This document shows positions 47,035 to 58,506 of a stretch of DNA of 64,000 nt, piece by piece. Position 1 is the stretch's first letter; each line of letters opens with the position of its first letter. Made by a program: the position numbers and the translations under genes. Origin of the DNA: Castor canadensis. Lineage: Eukaryota; Chordata; Mammalia; Rodentia; Castoridae. The stretch covers positions 144,871,353 to 144,935,352 of the forward strand of contig NC_133387.1 in assembly GCF_047511655.1 (NCBI RefSeq), given 5' to 3'. Below the pieces are notes generated by a model, which did no database searches, was not told the DNA's origin, and saw nothing but the letters and a program-made list of their open reading frames with translations.

Positions 47035-47165
47035 TCCTAGGTGGGCTCTCCAGTCATAGAGACCTGGGTTCAAGTTCCAGCTGTGCCACTCAAGGTAACT
47101 GAGCCACTCCAAACCTCATAGCAGAAGTACCTAGCATAGAGTAAATACACAGTGTAGAAACTGGA
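47035..47165 (+). repeat. MIR element
   Basis: 'agagacctgggttcaagttccagctgtgccactc ... aactgagccactccaaacctcatagc ... acctagcatagagtaaatac' is a good MIR match in the correct order. Confidence 0.8.
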
Positions 47166-48000
47166 AAGAAGTCAGAGAAACCACCATGTATCTTCTTGCT
47201 AAAACTCCTATTTTAACATTTCTGAAATTGGGATGCATCAGAGTTTGTCAGCATTTTCCCCTCTTAGCAAAGCACATAAAATAACAACTTGTCTGATAAT
47301 CAACAACACCTTTGCCTTAATGAGTTAGTCCCTAACTCTGGAGAAGTAACAGGCTTGGCGTTATGCAAATGAAGATGTTAAAGTGAATGCTTTCCTTAAA
47401 ATCATAAGGGCTTTAAAAGGAAAGCCTCTTGTTTCTTGTTACTCATCATATGAGTAGCATCAGCTGGGAGTGGGTCACAAATGCAGAGTCTCAGGCCCCC
47501 ACCAGATCTAGCCAATCAGAGTCCTCACTTAAACAACATCCCTACATAATTTTTTTTGCACAACCAGCTTTAGAAGAACTTCTGATCCTTTTGTTTGTTT
47601 AGTGTCAAAGATACTGATAGACATTTAAATTCATTTCCTTAACTAGTCCCAAACATTCTTTGTTTCATTCAAAATCTACTGGAGCTCTGTTTCCCAGCTA
47701 GCACGAGGTGAACATTTCTGCTTATCATGACTGTCCGCCATGATGTTCTACCTCACCTCAGGCTCAAAGTGAAGGCGCCAACTGACCATGCATTGAAACC
47801 TCTGAAACCAAATTCCCCTCATTAAGTGTCTGGGGTTCACACCATTCTGCAAGAATTCCATACTAACAAGTCTCAATAGAACATTCAGATGTTTCTGAAT
47901 GGAGAAAGGTGACTAAACAAGAAATAGCTTTGTATGTTTAAGAGGAAGTAAAAATGTATCTACTTCCCTTAAACCAGAAATGGGACTGAGAAACTCGTTT
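47166..48000. other. Unique intergenic DNA
   Basis: No gene or repeat is recognised. An octamer-type word (atgcaaat) lies near 47,364. Confidence 0.4.
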
Positions 48001-48002
48001 TT

Positions 48003-48128
48003 CTTTTTCTTTTTGTTGGGAGACAGGATTTCACTATGTAGCCCAAGCTGGCCTCAAACTTAACAATCCTTCTGCCTCCACAACCCAAGTGCTGGAATTT
48101 ATAGGCATGAGCTACCACTCCCAGTTAA
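48003..48128 (-). repeat. B1-like SINE (minus)
   Basis: The plus-strand text 'gagacaggatttcactatgtagcccaagctggcctcaaactt ... ctgcctccacaacccaagtgctggaatttataggcatgagctacc' is a reverse-complement B1. T-rich sequence at its left is the reversed A tail. Confidence 0.88.
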
Positions 48129-50260
48129 TCAAACTTCAGACAGTCTGTTTCGAGCCTTCATTTTTCACTAAGCTTTCTCCTCTGTCTTACATCTGCACAG
48201 GCCAGTTTCGGCAAGAATCCTGTTCATCTATTTTAGCAATAATCCCCTTACCCTTGAAATCTTTCATGTCAAAGATTGGCCTGCCTTTAGCAAGAATCCT
48301 ATTAGGCCAGTTTAGAAGTAAACCCTGACCTTGAGGGTCACCTCAGTAATTTTCCATTTACTGACCCCTCCCCCCATTCTGTTTGATATAGATGTCCATC
48401 TGTATCTTTTTGGATAAATAATTGTGCTCATTTATATACTGTAGACTCTTCCATCTTTGCAATAGTACTGAGTAAAGTTCGTCTTTATTGCCTTATATAT
48501 GTATATATACACACACGTATACCATATAAAATGGAAAATTGGGGTCACACAGATGTTTTTAAGTGTTCTAAATTGTATGATTTATTTAGGGATTGCTATA
48601 ACTTCCCATAAAAGCTTAAATCTCTAGACATTACCAATAATGTTAACACCAAAGCAGGGAAGATAGGAAAGAGTGTTTTAGTTAAAAAAAAAAAAAAAAA
48701 ACTTTTTCCCATGTCATTACTACATTTGGTTTTTATATGATGCTCCCATCTGACACAACATTTGCACACTTGGCCAAAGGAAGTCCCAACCAGATTGAAC
48801 AATTTTGCATAAGGACTGAACACTTTGGGTCTCCAATTAACCTGGCTTTATTAACCTAGATAAATAATAGACTGCCAGATAATTGACCATCATATAATTA
48901 GAAATATCAAACTCTTATGAAATGTGTTGTTTAGTGATATTGGCTGTAGAAAATATAAATCAGTAATCTGGACTTTTGCAGTACCATGATTGAGGATAAC
49001 AGTGCAGCCCCAGCCAGAGACAACACAGCCTTCATTATCCTGTTATTCTCTGTGATGGGTTCAATCAAGGAAATGTAAAATCAGAAAGCATAACTCTGAA
49101 ATGGAATAACTAATCCTGCCCATTAACAGTCTAGATTGGCTGCTAGAATGCAAATAGCTGGAGAGATGAATGGGAAAAGATTAGCAGTCCAGATAAACCT
49201 CTGGACACTGTTACTTTACAATGCAAATAAATTAGGTTTTCTATAATTAATGTAGGTAGAAGGAATTGGATTTGGTTTTTTCTAATCTTCTTGGATTTAC
49301 TGCACTGACTAGTCACAGGTATGTGCTTGCACAGACCCCAGATATCTGATGTCTACCCCAGCTTCTTGCTACAGGAGTCCCTTTGCCAGCTGGACAAGAC
49401 CTGGCCAAACCCACAGGACACTCTCACCAAGGCCCATCTCTGCTCCACAGAAAGCACATACTCTCTCTCCTTTGCCCCAACAAACTCAGGCACAGACTCA
49501 TTCCTAGAGAGGGATTCCTCTGCTGCCTCCCTCAACCAAGCAGTCTCTCTTTCCATTTTATATCCCTACTACCTGTGCCTGGGAACAGCAGAGACATGTA
49601 GTGAGCTCCCCAAAAGGTCTGTATTAGCCATTTACCCCAGGATCAGATGCTGAGAAGAACTCAAGAGCAAGCTAATGTAGGGATTATTTCAGGAAATGCT
49701 GGTGGAGGAGTGGAAGCCCAGATATAGGAGAAGCTGTGTCACTCTGCTGTTGAAGGAGGTCTGGAACCTCACCAGAAGAGCCTCTGATGTCAGACACTGC
49801 TTTGGCTAAAGAACACTGCCTCTCCCACAGTCAGACTTCCTTCCAGGTCCAGCCCCTACACAGTGACTACTCATTGTGGGGTCATTAATGCCCATCCTCC
49901 CTCCCCAGCTCAGGGCCATTCTAGAGGTCCCCCGGGGGTCAACTGAGGCATTGTTGGGACTGCCTCTGTCACACTGCTTCTCCTCCTTCCTCCCATAAGA
50001 ATGAATCTCAAGGGAACACCTAGTAAATGCTGCTTCCTGGTGAACTCACCCTGCCACTATAGGGAAGAGAAGGAATCAAATGGAGGGTGTTATCAAGCAA
50101 CTTACTACAATGGGTAAATGGCACCAGAAAACTTTGAGAAACCATGTAGAATGTGAGCCCCAGAATTATCCCACCTGAGGAGACAGGATCAGGGATGCCC
50201 CTGGGTAGAAGACATACCTCTCTCAAATTAGTGATTTAATGCCAAATCTAATAGCAAATT
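48129..50260. other. Long repeat-poor unique DNA; candidate conserved noncoding stretch at 48,830-49,270
   Basis: A T(A)-rich dinucleotide patch is at 48,495-48,535 and an A run at 48,684-48,701. 48,830-49,270 is repeat-free, AT-rich and dense in homeobox/POU-type words (attaattg-like, atgcaaat at two places, taattaatg). No coding signal is convincing; the 110-codon frame at 49,321-49,653 has no recognised domain. Confidence 0.4.
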
Positions 50261-50261
50261 C

Positions 50262-50358
50262 CTTTTTTTTGTGGGGGGAAACAGTACAGGGCTTGATCTC
50301 AGGGCATTCCGCTTGCTAGAATAAGCATTCTGCCACTTGAGCATGCCTCCAGCCCAAG
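50262..50358 (-). repeat. ID-like SINE (minus)
   Basis: The plus-strand text 'ggcttgatctcagggcattccgcttgctagaataagcattctgccacttgagcatgcctccagccc' is a reverse-complement ID element. A T-rich left end is its reversed tail. Confidence 0.82.
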
Positions 50359-50575
50359 CAAAGTCCATATTTTTAACCATACTACAATTATTTCTCCTCT
50401 TTAGTAGGAAGAAATAGATTTCCCAGAGAAGGGATGTACTTAGTGAGTCTTGTGTACAAAGGGCACAAGCCACAGAGCTAAGTATCAATCACTATTGTTG
50501 AGCTGGAGATTGTGTTGCTATGTTTAATAGTTTGTTTTGAATCTTTTCTACTATTAAAGGTAAAGTCAAGTCAGG

Positions 50576-50660
50576 TTGGTGGTGTATCCCAGCACTTGGG
50601 AAGCTGAGGCAAAAGGATTGGAGGTTCAAGGTCAATCTGGGCTACCAAAAAAAAAACAGA
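50576..50660 (+). repeat. B1-like SINE fragment
   Basis: 'ggtggtgtatcccagcacttgggaagctgaggcaaaaggattggaggttcaaggtcaatctgggctacc' followed by an A run. The head unit only. Confidence 0.8.
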
Positions 50661-50792
50661 AAGGGGACAGGAGAGGAAGGGAGAGAGACAGAGAGAGCAA
50701 GGGCAGGGGAGAGAGAAAGAAGAGAGAGAGGAGAGAGGGGAAGAGAGGAGAGGAGAGGAAAAATGGGAAAGGAAAGGAAAAAGAAAGTTAAA
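50645..50792 (+). repeat. GA/GGGA-rich simple repeat
   Basis: A purine-only tract of about 145 bp (gagagaga, gggaga, ggaaagg units) lies directly after the SINE A tail, and probably grew from it. The open frames over it are compositional. Confidence 0.85.
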
Positions 50793-51202
50793 GTAATTCA
50801 TACAATATATCCCTTACAGTCCAGCTAAGCTATATATACATATTTGACTCTGATTAATGCAATAGCCATTAATGTAATGTAAATGGGAACTGATCCATTT
50901 ACAGTTGCCAATCTTTCCCAAGGTATTTGTAATCAAAGTTTACATTTGCATTTCTAAAAAGGCACCAAAATGCAACATACCAAATGCCAAGGAGAGGGTT
51001 ACACTAAAGGGCAGATTTTCCAAAGAAAATGATAGAAAGCCTATTCAAAAGTTCTAAAACTCATTAAGAATTTTAAAATATAGGAAGGATTAACAGTAAA
51101 GATTTGGCAAAGAAGATTGTCTTGGAGAAATGGTCCTATGAAACACTTCCTTCCACCCTGGGAAGTACGGGTGTTAGGAATGAGCCAACCACAGGCCTGT
51201 AG

Positions 51203-51270
51203 AAAGGAAGGAAGGAAGGAGGGAAGGAAGGGAAGGAAGGGGAGGGAGGGAGGGAGAAAGGACATAGCAT
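51203..51270 (+). repeat. (GGAA)n / (GGGA)n microsatellite
   Basis: Perfect and near-perfect GGAA units followed by GGGA units. GGAA is also the ETS-factor core, but no function is implied by sequence alone. Confidence 0.88.
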
Positions 51271-52310
51271 AGCAGAATACAGGCCTGACTCCCATCTGGA
51301 ACATCTAATGGGCAAGAGATAAGCTGATGCTTCATTGTTAATGGAATTTGCACAAAAAGAAAAAAAAATGCATGACTATTTCACATGGGCCAAAGGTGGT
51401 TGATGGGCAAAAGGAAGCCCGTATGGCTCCACCTTGTTCTCATCTGACAGGACCAGAGAGTGATGGAGAAAATCGCAGCCAGAAGTAGAGATATACACTG
51501 GCTTCTTTGAGGCTGTGAAAGAAGGCACTGACATTCAGACTAAAGATATATTGGCAGACCTAGGGGGCTGAAGACAGACAAGGACAGGCTGAGGGCAGTT
51601 AGGCCCCCAACCAGAAGAGGTCAAAAATTTGCTTAGCAAGCTGGAGGCAGAGAAAAATGTAAAGAGAAGAAAAGTAAAGAGCCACATCCATTTTTCCCCC
51701 ACCCTGCAAGTATCCAGTATAGGAGGTGGGAAGAGAAAATGTAACACCATGATAAGAACGGAATGGTACCAGATAAAATTATTTTGTATTTTAAACTGTC
51801 AGAGTTTTGACTTATTCCCTAGCACTAAACATTCTAACTGCTGAATTGAAATTGTAGTTACAATTTAAAACAACCGTGATGCTATTATTACCTGTAAGTA
51901 ACCAGGAGAGTCATGGGTTAGCCAGAGTTTTCATCCAGTAGCAGGCAAAAATTACTCCACTCAGTAAATTTTATAAGAAAGACAGGAGCCAGCAATAAAG
52001 TAGCATCACAATCATAGGCTACATCCCACACATCAGGCTAGTTTGATTTACCAGTTACATACCAAGCTACAAAATTCACATTGTCAGTCTCTTCCATATC
52101 TAAAAACTGAAATAACTGCTACTAAAATACTATGAAGAGTGACTGGGTTTCACTTCTAAATCTCACTTTGTTTTTGATGCTAAAAGATTTAAGCTGTCCT
52201 TTGTCTAAATGATGGTGCTTTTAACCACTTACCTCAAGACTGAAAAATGGATATAAGACAAAGTAGCAGAAACCAAAATAAGGTACAGACTGAGAGCAGC
52301 AAGGCCGGGT
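51271..52310. other. Unique intergenic DNA
   Basis: No gene or repeat recognised. Confidence 0.4.
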
Positions 52311-52697
52311 AAAGGAAGTTGTATCTCCTCAAAGCAACTGAGGCCAATAGGAAAAGGGGAACAGGTACTAGAGAAAAGGTTAGATCAAAAAGAATTAACC
52401 TAGAAGGTAACACACATGCACAGGAAATCAATGTGAGTCAATGCCCTGTATAGCTATCCTTATCTCAACCAGCAAAAACTCTTGTTCCTTCCTATTATTG
52501 TTTATACTCTCTCTACAACAAGATTAGAAATAAGGGCAAAATAGTTTCTGCTGGGTATTGGGGGGGGAGAGGGAGGGGGCGAAGTGGGTGGTAAGGGAGG
52601 GGGTGGGGGCAGTGGGGAGAAATGAACCAATCCTTGTATGCACATATGAATAATAAAAGAAAAATGAAAAAAAAAAAAAAAAAAGGAAGTTGTATCT
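52311..52697 (+). mobile_element. Young 5'-truncated L1, 3'UTR only, perfect 16-bp duplication
   Basis: Positions 52,327-52,681 match the last about 355 bp of the young L1 (aaagcaactgaggccaatag to the poly(A)). aaaggaagttgtatct flanks it exactly at 52,311-52,326 and 52,682-52,697. The intact duplication and clean tail indicate a recent insertion. Confidence 0.95.
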
Positions 52698-53949
52698 TTC
52701 TCTTGGTCAAGATCCCTAGACGTTGAAGCACGTTATGAGGCTCCACCAACAGCTTCAAGGAAGAACCTTTTTTTCTTCTTCCTCAGCCATCAGATTGATA
52801 GATGTTCCTTCATGGTAAATGATCAAGCATTGGGGCATTGTTCCCCAGGACTGGGATTTAAGTTCAAAATAAAAAGTTAGGGAAGATTATTTTCCACTGG
52901 ACCACAAAAGGAGAGGGAAAAGCAGGTAGGACCCATGACAAGGATTTGGTGAGAACTAGAATGGGAAAGATACAAGAGTCAAATGAACAGAAGTAAAAAG
53001 TAGGAAGGAAAATAAGATAGCTATAAAGAGATTTTTTTTAAAGAAATAGACTGTAAATTCTAGAATATAAGTAAATAACTATGATACTCTGAAGATTTAA
53101 TGCTTGTTATCATTTCTTTCTAAAATCCTAATTAACTGATAGATCAGTTTCACAGCTTATCCACTGTTCCTTATCCATTAAAAACAATCCATGAGGAAAT
53201 GTTAGCTGAAAGCTGTTAAAAGTATCCAAACAAATAACACTCCAGAAGTCAGTGAACTTGGCTGGTGGGGAAGACGCATTCAAGATTCCACAATACAGAA
53301 CAATTCTAATCTCATAACCCCAGTGATGATTTTGCAAATAGTCACAGAGTAGTTCTCTGCTATGATGATGGGTAAACCCTCACCATCTATCTGTATCCAA
53401 ATCTGGGACATCTGTAGGCAGAGTATAAATCACAGGTCAGGGAGCTATGAACAGTGAAAGGAACAGAGTTATGAAAATTTATGGCCTTTCAAACAAAATC
53501 AAGGGACTTCTATCTGTACTGTTTTATTTTAGATCATCCTCAGCCACATCTCCATTAAGGTTTGAATTTGGGAAAAGGCAAGTTTCACACATCTGGTTAC
53601 TTATAGCTAAGGCATGTCTTTAAAACAGCACTCAAAAAAGGCAACAAAACCTCCACTGCTCCTAATATCATTTATCAAAGCACTCGTGTATTATTAAAAC
53701 TTTTAGAAGTTGATCCTTGATCTGTTAATTGACCTATACAATAAAAATATAAGAGGTGGTTGATTGGAGTGAGTAGTACTATATAAAAATATTTTATATT
53801 TTTAATTATTTTTAAAATGTCTAATGAGAAAAACAGATTATGAACACTGGGTGAGCAAATTGCAGGGTTGGACGTAGTGCGATTCCTCTGTTTAATAAGT
53901 TTATACATTCCCCCTCTCTCTCCATACATATATATATAACCCTCCAATC
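52698..53949. other. Unique intergenic DNA
   Basis: No gene or repeat recognised. The right limit is the approximate 3' end of the SLC2A8 retrocopy. Confidence 0.4.
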
Positions 53950-54253
53950 CCAAAGCCACCAACTAGAAGGAATAGCCACTCACAGAAGGGGGCTATCAGA
54001 GACCTGCAAAATGGGCTGTGATTTATTATAAATGTTTTCCTTTTGTTTCAGGGACAAAAAAACAAAATGAAAAGGACTCTGAAAGTATAGAAGCAGAGTA
54101 AAAAAGTATAGAGCTAGAAAACTCCCTAACACCTAAGAACAACTTCCACGAGGCCACTGAACTATTTCCCCACTAGAAAGGCCATGAGCCAGTCAGTTGT
54201 GAGAACACAGCTGCCGGAAGCCATTCCCTTGACGTGAAAGAAGATCTCTGATG
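53950..54253 (-). pseudogene. SLC2A8: SLC2A8 (GLUT8) processed pseudogene, C-terminal part
   Basis: Minus-strand codons read EIFFHVKGMASGSCVLTTDWLMAFLV, matching the GLUT8 segment [26 protein letters not shown]. They then decay through the last membrane segment to a readable end (ATAHF-like, near 54,000-54,020), where the parental protein ends. Stops and frameshifts abound (for example after 54,165). The left limit is approximate because the 3'UTR is not recognised. The insertion at 54,254 splits it. Confidence 0.85.
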
Positions 54254-55072
54254 GAGGCACCTGCACACCCACGTTTACTGCGGCGCTATTCACAATAGCC
54301 AAGTTATGGAAACAGCCAAGATGCCCCACCACTGACGAATGGATTAAGAAAATGTGGTATCTATACACAATGGAATTTTATGTAGCCATGAAGAAGAACG
54401 AAATGTTATCATTCGCTGGTAAATGGATGGAATTGGAGAACATCATTCTGAGTGAGGTTAGCCTGGCCCAAAAGACCAAAAATCGTATGTTCTCCCTCAT
54501 ATGTGGACATTAGATCAAGGGCAAATACAACAAGGGGATTGGACTATGAGCACATGATAAAAGCGAGAGCACACAAGGGAGGGGTGAGGATAGGTAAGAC
54601 ACCTAAAAAACTAGCTAGCATTTGTTGCCCTTAACGCAGAGAAACTAAAGCAGATACCTTAAAGCAACTGAGGCCAATAGGAAAAGGGGACCAGGAACTA
54701 GAGAAAAGGTTAGATCAAAAAGAATTAACCTAGAAGGTAACACCCACGCACAGGAAATCAATGTGAGTCAATGCCCTGTATAGCTATCCTTATCTCAACC
54801 AGCAAAACCCCTTGTTCCTTCCTATTATTGCTTATACTCTCTCTACAACAAAATTAGAAATAAGGGCAAAATAGTTTCTGCTGGGTATTGGGGGGGGGGA
54901 GTGGGAGGGGGTGGAGTGGGTGGTAAGGGAGGGGGTGGGGGCAGGGGGGAGAAATGAACCAATCCTTGTATGCACATATGAATAATAAAAGAAAAATGAA
55001 AAAAAATACATTTAAAAAATAAAACAAAATAAAATAAAAATTGGGAAAAAAAAAAAAAGAAGATCTCTGATG
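54237..55072 (+). mobile_element. Young 5'-truncated L1 inside the SLC2A8 retrocopy, perfect duplication
   Basis: Positions 54,254-55,055 run from near the ORF2 C-terminus ([21 protein letters not shown]-type reading) through SLICGH, the 3'UTR and an A-rich tail. aaagaagatctctgatg flanks it at 54,237-54,253 and 55,056-55,072. The SLC2A8 frame (SEIF) is directly rejoined when the insert is ignored. It is of the same young subfamily as copy D. Confidence 0.95.
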
Positions 55073-55400
55073 TGAGTGTCCAGGGGATGGACCAGGGCCA
55101 TTGATTAGAGGTACATGCTGCCCACAGCCAAGCAGGCCAGCCCTACACTGACACCAGCAGGCTCTGCAGAGACAGGTGCCAAGACATTCACAAGGAAGCA
55201 GCTGCTGAGACACCCTGGGTCAGCCTGAAGTAAGCACCACAAGTTCTTTTGCTGAATACCATGATGACACCTAACAAAGTCAGGAGCAGCCTCCACCCAG
55301 CTCGGTCCATGATACAGGGCACCACTCCTATCAACAGCACCTGGACAACACCCATGATGACCAGCACCAGGCTGCTGTTCTTGAACTTGACTGCCTCAAA
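55056..55400 (-). pseudogene. SLC2A8: SLC2A8 (GLUT8) processed pseudogene, 5' part of the copy
   Basis: SLC2A8 encodes an intracellular hexose transporter. Minus-strand text [18 protein letters not shown] and [11 protein letters not shown] ... GVIMVFS ... GAYFRLTQG, then APVSAEPAG ... GLACLAVGSM, follows the GLUT8 order across several parental exon joins, so it is a retrocopy. It is 5'-truncated: a TATG/CA-rich simple repeat (about 55,398-55,440) takes over before the first half of the transporter. A stop follows LAVGSMYL. Confidence 0.88.
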
Positions 55401-55558
55401 GATACATATACATATAAAGATACACATACACACACAGGGAAAGACAGACAGAATTGTCTAGAAGAATATTTATTCTCTTAATAAACTCAATAACCATTAC
55501 CTCTATTGTCTATACTTCCATAGGCTTGCGCTTTGTGCAGTTTCTTTGTTTATTTGTT
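55401..55558. repeat. ATAC/CA-rich simple repeat and short unique stretch
   Basis: The tract 55,398-55,440 is built of atacatatac and acacac units. The sequence to 55,558 shows nothing recognised. Confidence 0.6.
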
Positions 55559-55559
55559 T

Positions 55560-55645
55560 GTTTTGCAGCATTGGGGATTGAATCCAGGGCCTTGTACCTT
55601 CCAGGCAAGCATTCTACCACTAAGCCACACTCCCAACCCTACCTT
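55560..55645 (-). repeat. ID-like SINE (minus)
   Basis: The plus-strand text 'cattggggattgaatccagggccttgtaccttccaggcaagcattctaccactaagccacactcccaaccct' is a reverse-complement ID element of canonical length. Confidence 0.9.
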
Positions 55646-56454
55646 TTTAAAAATAAGTTATTTTTTTTTATTTTCTAAACCAATGAAAAGACTTCTTTTA
55701 AGTCTGCTTCTGAGCCTTCTAGCATGCAGTCTTTGCTTGTTTTCTCCCTAATGGTGTCAACAGGACATACACACAGTTTAGGAGAAAAGTAGGCAAGTTA
55801 TTTAACACGCCTAACATCACACTTAGCAAAGCAGACATTGTATGATCGGAACGTGTTGGTTTCATTGGCTTATAACATTTTCTAAAACCAATGACTCAAA
55901 GTTTAAGATTACATTGAAGTAATATTATAGGTTGTCATTTATTTTCCTGTGTGTACAAGCAGCTTTACAAACTAAATGATAAAAAGGATCTTGAAAATTT
56001 TTAGTAAAACAACCTTGCACTATGTAATGAACTGTAATAATAACTGTCTCAACACTACATCTCTTTGATGTTTATTGAATTTTTACCAGGAGATCATTTC
56101 ATAAAATAATTTTGGAAACACACAGTTTCCTATATCATAATCCCAGCTCAAGTACAACAAAAAAATAATCTCTAGTGTGAAAAAAAAAAGCTCCAAATAG
56201 TTTAATTCAGATGTTAGCAGAAGACACATAAATACCGAGACATGAGACAAACTTACTCATCTTTTTCTTGTCCCCATGTTTACAAAGGAACAGTACCTGC
56301 ACACCACTCACCATACATTACTGCTCCCACACCCATTTGCAGAGGAGAACTTTCTCTCTTCTCATCTCTCGCATTTTCTCTAAGACTGCAGCCTGACTTC
56401 TTTCATTTCCTCTTCTCTCCATTTTCTTTATTCTCTTTCTGCTTACCTCCCTCA
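55646..56454. other. Unique intergenic DNA
   Basis: AT-rich sequence. No gene or repeat recognised. Confidence 0.4.
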
Positions 56455-56770
56455 AGAGATGGTGATCCTGGGGTTTGGGCTTCACACTTGCTAGACAGGT
56501 GCTCTACTACTTGAGTCACATCTCCAGCCCTTTTAGCTCTGGTTATTTTGGACATAGGGTTTCACTTTTTTGCCCAGACTGGCCTGACTGCAGTCCTCCA
56601 GTTTTACACTTCCCACCTGCTGCAGGAATGAGAGACACACACCACCATATTCAGCTTTTTTCTGTTAAGATGGGGGTGTTGTGAACTCTTTTGCCCGACT
56701 GGCCTGGAACTGCAGTCCTCCTGATCTCAGCCTCCTGCATAGCTTGGAATGACAGTCCCTCAAGCTCTTT
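56455..56770 (-). repeat. Composite SINE (minus)
   Basis: Read in reverse it has an ID part ('cacttgctagacaggtgctctactacttgagtcacatctccagccc') and two B1-like units ('tttttgcccagactggcctgactgcagtcctcc', 'cctcctgatctcagcctcctgcatagc'). This is the same composite family as 41,520. Confidence 0.85.
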
Positions 56771-56784
56771 AGGAAAAAAAAAAA

Positions 56785-57118
56785 AAACAGCCAGACATGG
56801 TAGCTCACACCTTTAATCCTAGCTACTCAGGAGGTACAGATCAGAAAGATTGTGGTTTAAAACCAACTTGGGCAAAAAAGTTAGTGAGACCCACATCTCA
56901 ACCAATAAGAGGCATGGTGGTGTACTCCTGTGATCCCCGCTATGTAGGAGGCATAGGTAGGGGGATCATGGTCGGAGGTTGGCCTGTGCAAATGTGTGAG
57001 ACCCTATCTGAAAAATAACTAAAACAAAAAAAGGAGGGGCTGAGAGTGTGGCTCAGGTGGTAGTGCCCATTTAGCAAGTGTGAGGCCCTGAGTTCAAACC
57101 TCAATACCACTATAAGAA
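56785..57118 (+). repeat. Composite B1-B1-ID SINE
   Basis: 'agccagacatggtagctcacacctttaatcctagctactcagg' begins the first unit, 'ggcatggtggtgtactcctgtgatcccc' the second. The ID part is 'ggggctgagagtgtggctcaggtggtagtgcccatttagcaag...gttcaaacctcaataccac'. The tail is A-rich. Confidence 0.88.
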
Positions 57119-57189
57119 AAGAAAGGTCTTTCAGTCCTGTAACCCTCTCAGTCTACCTCCCTAACTCTTCTCTTTCATTGCCAACTTTC

Positions 57190-57340
57190 TTAAAGAATTA
57201 AGTGATCTCTAATTCAACTAGCAAAAATGCTGTGTCTTCCTTATTATGTTTATGTCTTTTCTTCAACAAAATTAGAGATAAGGGCAGAACAGGTGTTGCC
57301 TGAAAGTGAGGGGGGAGTAGGGGAGAGGGTGGGGGAGGGG
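57190..57340 (+). mobile_element. L1 3'UTR fragment, diverged
   Basis: 'ctaattcaactagcaaaaatgctgtgtcttccttattatg...caacaaaattagagataagggcagaacagg' and the G-rich 'gaggggggagtaggggagagggtgggggagggggg' match the L1 3'UTR at higher divergence than the young copies. It lacks the poly(A) end, cut by the following SINE. Confidence 0.8.
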
Positions 57341-57440
57341 GGAGACAGAGTCTTGTGATATAGTTCAGGCTGGCCCCCTGGCTCTGCCTCCTGGGTGCTG
57401 GGATTATAGGTATGCACCACCACTACCATGTGCGGCTCAG
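57341..57440 (-). repeat. B1-like SINE (minus)
   Basis: 'gagtcttgtgatatagttcaggctggccccctggctctgcctcctgggtgctgggattataggtatgcaccaccac' is a reverse-complement B1 fragment directly after the L1 tail. Confidence 0.85.
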
Positions 57441-58350
57441 TTTATTGACCCTTTCATCCCCAGAACCTGGAGCAGTCAAAACCTTCAGGTCAGTAACCTC
57501 TGGCCAGAATGAACAACGGTACCAGTTTGCCTGGGAACTCCAGTCTTAAAATCAGAAATGTCCCAGGAAAACCAGGCACAGTTGGTCACCCTATCAACCT
57601 CTGGCCATCAGTATTCTAGCGACCTTGGTAACTCCATGTGTCAAATATTCTCTACATGTGCCAGAACGCAAGTTGCTTATGTCAAGTATTCTGTCACAGT
57701 GACACAAAGTCTGACTAACACAGAAAAAACTCCCTACACTGAAATCTAAGCTCTGCCAAAGCAGACCCTGGCTGGCCTCAAGGCTATGGTTACTAGGCCC
57801 ACTCACCCATGGCTGTGGCCACTACACCCACTGTATTCTGTAATGTTTGGGTATTCTTGATATGCCTTATAAGGGTGTAAGAGGGCCTTAAACTGCTTTT
57901 GTTGCAAAGCAACTGGGTAAGACATTTGGAAGACAGCAGAGCTGCCTACACAGGATTTTTTGAAAGTTGTCTGTGACGGGGTACATGATACAAATCCCCT
58001 CCTCCATCTTTTCTACAAAGCTTTCTCCCTCAATCACTGATATTTTATACAATCAGAAAGATTTTGTTGGTTTGTTTCTACTGACCCCAAAAAATTTCTA
58101 AGCTTGGCCTCTAGATTGGTCAGGAGCCTGATCAAGACAAAGCAGAAACTGGGCCACAGTGAACATCTGGGCTGCTGTGAATATCCTTCAGCATTCACAA
58201 AAGTCTCCCTTAGTTTTGAACCTCTCCCTTCACGTCAGAAGAGACTCCACTGGGCCAGGAATTTCCTTAACTCTGAAAACACTCAGATTTCTCACAAAGC
58301 AAACACTTGTTCCCATGTTTCATTTACACAACCATCCCAAGTATAAAAAC
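57441..58350. other. Unique intergenic DNA
   Basis: No gene or repeat recognised. Confidence 0.4.
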
Positions 58351-58351
58351 G

Positions 58352-58506
58352 ATCCTTGAGGCATACACATGTAATCCCAGCACACAGCAGGCTAAGGCAG
58401 GAGTATTATAAATTCATGAACATCCTAGGCTATATAGTGAGTCCTAAGGTCAGCCTGGACTATATAGTAAGACCCTGTCTCAAGAAAAGAAAAAAGAAAA
58501 AAAAAT
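58352..58506 (+). repeat. B1-like SINE
   Basis: 'ggcatacacatgtaatcccagcacacagcaggctaaggcagg' with a duplicated right part ('taggctatatagtgagtcctaaggtcagcctggactatatagtaagaccctgtctc') and an A-rich tail. The repeated inner segment is typical of B1-type units. Confidence 0.85.

Noticed and set aside
49321-49653. 110-codon plus-strand frame as a host exon
   Set aside because: No recognised domain and antisense frames are open as well over the same stretch; no splice-site support seen.
50571-50801. Overlapping frames on both strands over the GA-rich tract
   Set aside because: Low-complexity translation of a simple repeat.
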